DNA of 10,599 nucleotides from Candidatus Tenderia sp. (GTDB lineage: Bacteria > Pseudomonadota > Gammaproteobacteria > Tenderiales > Tenderiaceae): positions 1 through 10,599 of the forward strand of contig JASBUE010000144.1 in NCBI GenBank assembly GCA_030148045.1. Reading direction: 5' to 3'. The translations under genes and the position numbers were made by a program. This document shows positions 6,597 through 10,599 of this stretch, piece after piece (the stretch's first letter is position 1; each line of letters begins with the position of its first letter). Below the pieces are notes generated by a model, which saw nothing but the letters and a program-made list of their open reading frames with translations, had not been told where the DNA came from and did not search any database.

Positions 6597-6974
6597 GCCG
6601 GTCCTCTCAGGCTTGCCAAGTGAATGGTCCGGTATCAGACCAGCGATTCGCTGGATGTGACTTACATTGGGACTGGGTTAATGAATTCCGACGCCGTCGG
6701 CGGGGCGGGGTCGGACGGGCGCATTCGCAGCGGCGGCTATTGTTATACTTCCATGAACAAGTAGTGGTCGGGAGGCGGCGACGGCTAGGGTACGGGCTGG
6801 CGGCGCATCATGTCCCGCTGCTCTCGCCGGTAAAGGGAAGCACAACAGAACATGCAGATTGCCATGAGGAAGATAATCCAGATCAGGCGGCGCTGTCGCA
6901 GGCGTGGCTGAGCGAGTGTCCCTGTTTCGCAATGCCGGGCGCCTGGCGGTCGGGGGTTCGAAAGCGTATCGCTG
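6597..6974. other. 378-bp stretch without a convincing gene
   Basis: Lies between the Nudix gene and the membrane-protein gene. It holds a short hairpin, CCGAC-GCC-GTCGG (6688-6700 approximately), without a T-tract. It also has a plus-strand TATACT (6744-6749) lacking a good -35 and followed by a three-codon mini-ORF (ATGAACAAGTAG). On the minus strand an ATG-less reading frame (6785-6901) encodes a hydrophobic segment and is discussed as a finding. The long plus-strand open frame here is Arg/His-rich, out of register with any family, and looks non-coding. No terminator or RNA gene was recognised. Confidence 0.5.
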
Positions 6975-7619
6975 ATGGTTGACCTGCCCGTCCCCCTGCG
7001 TCGTGCCCTGGCCTGGATATACCTGTTACTGGTCCTGGCGGCACCGCTGGCGGTGTTGTTGCTGCCGGGTGAGCCGCCGCTGTCTGTGAATGAAGGGCTG
7101 CTGGCGGTGGAAAACGGCCGTTTTGCCGACCATCAGGCGGCACTGGGCGAGGGGGCGGATAATTATTCGGTGGGGGTGGTGAATGACCTGGCCGGTGTGG
7201 TGGCCAGTGCCGCTGCCGACTATCCCGACGGTAGTAACGCCCTGCTTGCCCTGTTTGATGCGCCACGGTCCGCAGCCCAAGCCCTGGGCACCCTGGCGCG
7301 GATGATTCCCCACCGGCAGGAAGCGCACGACCTGTGGTCCACCCACTTTGCCTCGGAAGGCGGGGAATACGTCATGCTGGCCGCGGTGGATCGTGTGCTG
7401 GTGGTGATCATCAGCGAGCGCGAGACCCTGGCGCGCGACCGTTTGGCCGCCCTGCCGGCGCTGAATTATAACCCCCGCCCGGGCCTGGGGGCGGTGTTGC
7501 GGCAACAGTCGCCGTGGCTTGGCTTTGTAGTGCTGGTGTTTTACGGGGCGGTGCAGTGGCTGCTGCTGAGGTTGTTGTTTGCCTGGGCGCGGCGCTCCCG
7601 GCCGCCGCCGGATTCCTAG
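6975..7619 (+). CDS. Unrecognised membrane protein with two terminal helices
   Basis: A 214-residue protein I cannot place in a named family. A short basic amino end (PLRRAL) precedes a first hydrophobic helix at about residues 12-31 (WIYLLLVLAAPLAVLLL). A second lies at about 181-203 (WLGFVVLVFYGAVQWLLLRLL), followed by an Arg/Pro-rich tail. By the positive-inside rule both ends would be cytoplasmic and the soluble 150-residue middle periplasmic. The middle contains segments such as AHDLWSTHFASEGGEYVMLAAVDRV (118-140) and no Cys or evident catalytic motif. The codon pattern and membrane layout are protein-like, so a real gene is likely. The ATG has only a weak purine stretch upstream. The DUF2288 gene starts 42 bp after the stop. 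Confidence 0.75.
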   Translation: MVDLPVPLRRALAWIYLLLVLAAPLAVLLLPGEPPLSVNEGLLAVENGRFADHQAALGEGADNYSVGVVNDLAGVVASAAADYPDGSNALLALFDAPRSAAQALGTLARMIPHRQEAHDLWSTHFASEGGEYVMLAAVDRVLVVIISERETLARDRLAALPALNYNPRPGLGAVLRQQSPWLGFVVLVFYGAVQWLLLRLLFAWARRSRPPPDS

Positions 7620-7624
7620 CATTG

Positions 7625-7630
7625 TATACT
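7625..7630 (+). promoter_or_regulatory. Possible -10 element before the DUF2288 gene
   Basis: TATACT placed 32 nt before the start codon, in a short AT-rich interval after the membrane-protein stop. No -35 match exists at the proper distance because that region is solid GCC repeats, so activity is doubtful. Read-through from the upstream gene is equally possible. Confidence 0.25.
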
Positions 7631-7661
7631 GTGTTGCTTTGCGTTTTTGAGGAACAGCCTG

Positions 7662-7976
7662 ATGGATGAAGCGGATATCGATTTGCGTACCCGGCTGAAC
7701 GCCGAGACGGGCAAGCTGGTGTGGCCCGAGCTGGAGCGCCATTTCGCCCGTGGGGCGGTGATCAGGGTGGACCCGTCGCTGGATCTGATCGATGTCGCCG
7801 TGGCCGTGGCCGAAGATGACAAGATGAAAGTGGAGGCCTGGATGAACGCTGGCATGGTCTCCCACCCGTCCCTGGAGGATGCCAGGGAGTGGGTCGAGCG
7901 CCAGCCCGATTTCTGGGCAGTGGTCGTTGCGCCCTGGGTGTTGGTCCAGGAGGCTGCCGGGCAGCCTGCCGGATAA
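7662..7976 (+). CDS. DUF2288 family protein
   Basis: A 104-residue cytoplasmic protein matching the pattern I know for DUF2288: RLNAETGKLVWPELERHFARG (11-31), then DLIDVAVAVAEDDKMKVEAW (41-60) and the C-terminal FWAVVVAPWVLVQE (84-97). The family is small, has no known function and is spread through proteobacteria and cyanobacteria. No catalytic residues or membrane segments are evident. ATG at 7662 is preferred over the in-frame TTG at 7647 because GAGG (7649-7652) lies 9 nt upstream and family members begin close to this point. A 17-bp palindrome (7951-7967) lies in its last codons, with no T-tract after it. Confidence 0.85.
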   Translation: MDEADIDLRTRLNAETGKLVWPELERHFARGAVIRVDPSLDLIDVAVAVAEDDKMKVEAWMNAGMVSHPSLEDAREWVERQPDFWAVVVAPWVLVQEAAGQPAG

Positions 7977-8015
7977 CCGACAAAACGTGAGGGCGTATGT
8001 GGCGCCGCGATGGCG

Positions 8016-8021
8016 TATAAT
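8016..8021 (+). promoter_or_regulatory. Putative -10 element of the beta-propeller gene
   Basis: A perfect TATAAT in the 92-bp gap after the DUF2288 stop, about 48 nt before the propeller start. No recognisable -35 is found 16-18 nt upstream, so the site may need an activator or be weak. Initiation would fall near 8028, just before a T-rich stretch (8031-8040). Confidence 0.4.
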
Positions 8022-8068
8022 GCCCGGCAGGTTTTTCTTTAATAATCCATGTTCAAGGTTTCAGGGTG

Positions 8069-9337
8069 ATGGTTTTGGATAAGACGACAATCGATTTCGC
8101 ATTGGCATATTACTCGGGCGACCGCAAGACCGGCGCGGTCACCGTGGTGCGCCGCCGCAGTGGCGAGCTGCAGACCAAACAACTGCCCAATGCCGCAGAG
8201 AGCGGCAAGGAGAAGGCGCTCAAGCCTATCTTTGTCGGCCTGACCGAGACGGATCAGGTTATCACCCTCGACCCCGAGACCAAGCAGATCCATGTCAACG
8301 ACGGTTTCGTCCCCGACGCTTTCCCGGCCCACATCTATTCCGATCCCAATTCCAGCCGTGACTGGTTCATGAACGATGGCGACAAGGAGACCGGCAACGA
8401 CACCCTCAACTGTGGCGAGAGGGGCTCCTCCGTTACGGTGGTAGAGAACACCGCCAGTGCCGAGGCCCGATATCTGAAAACCATTTGTGTCGGTCGCGGC
8501 CATCACCAGTGTCATTTCAGCTATCCCTCGGAACAGGCGCCGCACGTGCCACGTCAGGCCTATGTCAGCAACCTCAAGGACGGCACCATCTCGGTCATCG
8601 GCAACAACCCGGATCAGCCCGAGAGTTATCTCCAGCTGGTGGCCACCATTAATCTATGCGAACCGGACAAGGACGGCTTCGATGCCCCCCGGGTGCCCAA
8701 TAACGCCTTTCCCCACGGCCTGGTTTATTCCAAGGTGTCGGGCAAGGTCTACAATCTCAACAACGGCTACGGCACCGTCGCCGTGATCGATCCAGTGACC
8801 CATGAGATCGAACAGCGCATCCCCTTCAAGGGCTTTAGCAATCTGTTCATCAGTCCCTGCGGCCGCTATGTGATCGGCCGCGGCGCCGACCGCAAGTCCG
8901 ACCCCGACCATGTCATCGCCAAGATGGCGGTGTTGGATGTCACCAACAACGAGATACTGGAGCGTATCGACCTGCCCGATGTCTATATCAGTAAGTATTT
9001 CTTCAACCCCGAGGGCGGCAAGCTCTATCTCACCACCTCATCCTCCGGCAGTGAACAGCAGCAAGCCAATCTCAAGACCGACGCCGTGCTGGTGTTCGAT
9101 CTGGCGGCGCTGCCTGAGCTCAAACTGGCGGCGGAGCTGCGTTTGGGTGCCCCGGCAGGTACGCTGGACTTCCTGGCCCCGGACGGCAAGACCGCGCTGG
9201 TGTTCGCTTCCACCGCCCAGGACGGCGCAGTCACCTTGATCGACGGCGAGACCGATGCGGTTGTCGAGACCCTGTCCGTGGTCGAGCCCCACCCCCACTC
9301 GCGGCTCTGGCTGCTATCGGGCCGTGACGGCGAATAG
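8069..9337 (+). CDS. YVTN-type beta-propeller protein, cytoplasmic
   Basis: A 422-residue protein built from YVTN/YncE-like beta-propeller repeats. Recognisable blades are PIFVGLTETDQVITLDPET (53-71), QAYVSNLKDGTISVIGNNP (163-181), VYNLNNGYGTVAVIDPVTH (227-245), MAVLDVTNNEILERIDLP (286-303) and ALVFASTAQDGAVTLIDGE (376-394). Between blades 2 and 3 is a His/Cys cluster, GRGHHQCHF (142-150). Unlike most YVTN proteins it has no signal peptide: the start MVLDKTTIDFALAYYSGD is not cleavable. It is therefore probably cytoplasmic. Function unknown; propellers of this class serve as binding or metal/cofactor scaffolds. AAGG (8055-8058) lies 10 nt before ATG 8069 and 7 nt before an adjacent GTG at 8066, which is an equally possible start. 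It has its own -10 and a strong terminator, so it is likely monocistronic. Confidence 0.85.
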   Translation: MVLDKTTIDFALAYYSGDRKTGAVTVVRRRSGELQTKQLPNAAESGKEKALKPIFVGLTETDQVITLDPETKQIHVNDGFVPDAFPAHIYSDPNSSRDWFMNDGDKETGNDTLNCGERGSSVTVVENTASAEARYLKTICVGRGHHQCHFSYPSEQAPHVPRQAYVSNLKDGTISVIGNNPDQPESYLQLVATINLCEPDKDGFDAPRVPNNAFPHGLVYSKVSGKVYNLNNGYGTVAVIDPVTHEIEQRIPFKGFSNLFISPCGRYVIGRGADRKSDPDHVIAKMAVLDVTNNEILERIDLPDVYISKYFFNPEGGKLYLTTSSSGSEQQQANLKTDAVLVFDLAALPELKLAAELRLGAPAGTLDFLAPDGKTALVFASTAQDGAVTLIDGETDAVVETLSVVEPHPHSRLWLLSGRDGE

Positions 9338-9370
9338 GCTTGCGCATTCCAGCGGGATTCATTACCTTAG

Positions 9371-9415
9371 AGCGGCGCCAGGGAGTTCCGGAGGGGAATT
9401 CCCAAGCCGCTTTTT
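9371..9415 (+). terminator. Intrinsic terminator after the beta-propeller gene
   Basis: A long two-part hairpin. The outer arms are AGCGGC (9371-9376) and GCCGCT (9406-9411). The inner arms are GGGAGTTCC (9381-9389) and GGAATTCCC (9395-9403), pairing over 9 bp with one G-U, and the loop is GGAGG. It is followed by TTTTT (9411-9415). It begins 33 nt after the propeller stop. The loop is itself a perfect Shine-Dalgarno sequence, and the structure precedes a small gene, so an attenuation role is also possible. Confidence 0.85.
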
Positions 9416-9466
9416 CATGGTTAGGGTGCCGACGGTGTCGGCCAGAATCTGGGAGAGAAAACAACA

Positions 9467-9610
9467 ATGCGTACCAAAAAACCAAATCCATTTTTAGCGC
9501 TGGGTGCGATGGTTGTCGGTGTTGTCGCGGTTCCGATGGTGATGTTTAACGCCGCACTGGGCATCGCCATGCTGTCCTTGCCGTTGTTGATGATCTACAA
9601 CGCCGGCTGA
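9467..9610 (+). CDS. 47-residue small two-helix membrane protein
   Basis: A small gene below the usual length cut-off. After a basic start (MRTKKPNP) nearly the whole product is hydrophobic. One helix runs at about residues 9-27 (FLALGAMVVGVVAVPMVMF) and a second at about 29-44 (AALGIAMLSLPLLMIY), with Asn28 at the turn. It has no Cys or His and only four charged residues, all at the start, so a helical hairpin in the inner membrane with a cytoplasmic N-terminus is the likely form. GGGAGAG (9451-9457) is a good ribosome binding site 9 nt upstream of the ATG, and a strong terminator follows 15 nt after the stop. That makes a real gene convincing. I do not recognise a family; membrane-complex subunit, regulator or toxin-like peptide are all open. 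Confidence 0.75.
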   Translation: MRTKKPNPFLALGAMVVGVVAVPMVMFNAALGIAMLSLPLLMIYNAG

Positions 9611-9625
9611 CCGAGCGTGCTTGTG

Positions 9626-9662
9626 GGTGGCCGGCATCTCTCCGGCCACCGCTTTTCTCTTC
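9626..9662 (+). terminator. Intrinsic terminator after the small membrane protein gene
   Basis: A perfect 9-bp stem, GGTGGCCGG (9626-9634) and CCGGCCACC (9642-9650), with a 7-nt loop, followed by GC and a pyrimidine run TTTTCTCTTCCC. It starts 15 nt after the TGA. On the opposite strand no T-tract follows, so it serves the plus-strand unit; the symporter gene converging from the right has no clear terminator of its own. Confidence 0.85.
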
Positions 9663-9688
9663 CCTTGACTGTTCCCACCTGAAACAGG

Positions 9689-10599
9689 TTATTTCGGCGC
9701 GAAATAGTCGCGCGTCAGCCTGAACACCAGCGGGCTCAACAGGATCAGCGCGATCAGGTTGGGCAGGGCCATCAGGCCATTCATCACGTCCGCCAGCAAC
9801 CAGATCAAGCCCAGCTTGCCCATGGCGCCCAAGGGGATGGCGATGAGCCAGAGCAGGCGGTAGGGCAGAATCACCCGCACGCCGAACAGGAACTCGGCGC
9901 AGCGTTCGCCGTAATAGCTCCACCCCAGGATGGTGGTGAAGGCGAAGACGATCAGACCGAAGCTGACAATGTAATCGCCGACCCCCGGCAGGCCGCCGGC
10001 AAAGGCCCGGGCCGAGAGCGCGGCGCCGGTCTCGCCGGTGGTCCAGGCGCCGCTGAGCACGATCACCAGCGCCGTCATGGTGCAGACGATGAGGGTATCG
10101 ATGAAGGTGCCGAGCATGCCGATCATGCCCTGATGGATGGGGTCGTTGGTCTTGGCGGCGGCGTGGGCGATGGGGGCGCTGCCCAGGCCCACCTCGTTGG
10201 AGAAAATGCCGCGCGCCACACCGAAGCGGATCGCCGCCCAAACCGCGGCGCCGGCAAAGCCGCCGCTGGCGGCGCTGCCGTTGAAGGCGTGGCTGACGAT
10301 GGTGGCCAGGGCGGCCGGCACGTCGGCGAAGTTGGCGAAGATCACGATCAGCGACCCACCGATATAGGCCAGCGCCATCAGCGGCACCAGGCTGGCGGCG
10401 ACCCGCGCGATGCGGTCGATGCCGCCCAGGACGACGGCCCCGGCGGCCCCGGCGATCACCAGGCCGGTAAGCCAGGCCGGTACGTTGAAGGTGGCCTGGA
10501 GGGCGTCGGCGACGGAGTTGGCCTGCACCATGTTGCCGATGCCGAAGGCCGCCAGCATGCCGAACAGGGCGAAGGCGACCCCCAGCCAGTGCCACTTCG
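9689..10599 (-). CDS. Alanine/glycine:cation symporter (AgcS family), 5'-truncated by the window edge
   Basis: The C-terminal 302 residues of an integral membrane transporter that imports alanine or glycine with Na+ or H+. The frame is open to the right edge and begins KWHWLGVAFALFGMLAAFG, continuing GNMVQANSVADAL, a conserved AgcS segment. Other hallmarks are the helix-rich RFGVARGIFSNEVGLGSAP followed by IAHAAAKTNDPIHQGMIGM, and GWSYYGERCAEFLFG further on. About seven or eight hydrophobic helices are visible; full family members have 10-12 in 440-540 residues, so roughly a third lies beyond the window. The ATG at 10556-10558 is internal, not the start. Which amino acid and ion it uses cannot be decided here. 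It converges on the small membrane protein gene. Confidence 0.93.
   Translation of the reverse strand, partial: KWHWLGVAFALFGMLAAFGIGNMVQANSVADALQATFNVPAWLTGLVIAGAAGAVVLGGIDRIARVAASLVPLMALAYIGGSLIVIFANFADVPAALATIVSHAFNGSAASGGFAGAAVWAAIRFGVARGIFSNEVGLGSAPIAHAAAKTNDPIHQGMIGMLGTFIDTLIVCTMTALVIVLSGAWTTGETGAALSARAFAGGLPGVGDYIVSFGLIVFAFTTILGWSYYGERCAEFLFGVRVILPYRLLWLIAIPLGAMGKLGLIWLLADVMNGLMALPNLIALILLSPLVFRLTRDYFAPK

Noticed and set aside
6593..6982. 129-codon plus-strand open frame in the gene-poor gap
   Set aside because: Arg-, His- and Ser-rich with no family pattern, no ribosome binding site, and it overlaps the start of the membrane-protein gene.
7026..7865. 279-codon minus-strand open frame
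   Set aside because: Antisense shadow of the membrane-protein and DUF2288 genes; rich in His, Gln and Arg with no recognisable domain.
7951..7967. 17-bp palindrome AGGCTGCCGGGCAGCCT as a terminator of the DUF2288 gene
   Set aside because: It lies within the coding region, leaves almost no loop when fully paired and has no T-tract after it.
9546..10595. 349-codon minus-strand frame overlapping the symporter
   Set aside because: Different frame from the clearly recognisable AgcS sequence; its product is mostly Arg/Gly/His, typical of an out-of-frame reading.

Overview
The window is a 10.6 kb stretch of GC-rich chromosomal DNA packed with single-copy housekeeping genes on both strands. The set (homoserine O-succinyltransferase start, two-domain MnmC, CheV, PpiB, a DUF2288 protein, Nudix hydrolases and an AgcS-type symporter) points to a motile, free-living proteobacterium, most probably a gammaproteobacterium. 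The genus cannot be fixed from the sequence. There is no transposase, integrase, CRISPR array, rRNA or tRNA gene, and no sign of a mobile element.

Left part (1-1981). The start of metA and an upstream P-loop ATPase form a tight minus-strand pair. They diverge from a plus-strand tandem-rhodanese sulfurtransferase across about 64 bp holding overlapping promoter elements. The sulfurtransferase converges on mnmC, with a 10-bp inverted repeat straddling its stop codon.

Middle (1979-5545). The minus-strand genes cheV, a Nudix hydrolase and mnmC are collinear. The Nudix and mnmC genes overlap by ATGA. A strong match to a flagellar sigma-28 (FliA) promoter lies directly upstream of cheV, so a tRNA-modification gene may be partly expressed with the motility regulon.

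Right-middle (5613-7976). On the plus strand come ppiB, an Ap4A-hydrolase-like Nudix gene, a 378-bp stretch without a convincing gene, an unrecognised two-helix membrane protein and a DUF2288 protein.

Right end (8016-10599). A cytoplasmic YVTN-type beta-propeller protein is closed by a very strong intrinsic terminator. A previously easily missed 47-residue, two-helix membrane peptide follows immediately, with its own terminator. The C-terminal 302 residues of an alanine/glycine:cation symporter then converge from the minus strand.

No spectacular new system is evident. The most original observations are the sigma-28 promoter driving cheV-nudix-mnmC, the terminator-gated 47-aa membrane peptide behind the beta-propeller gene, and the His/Cys cluster in that propeller.
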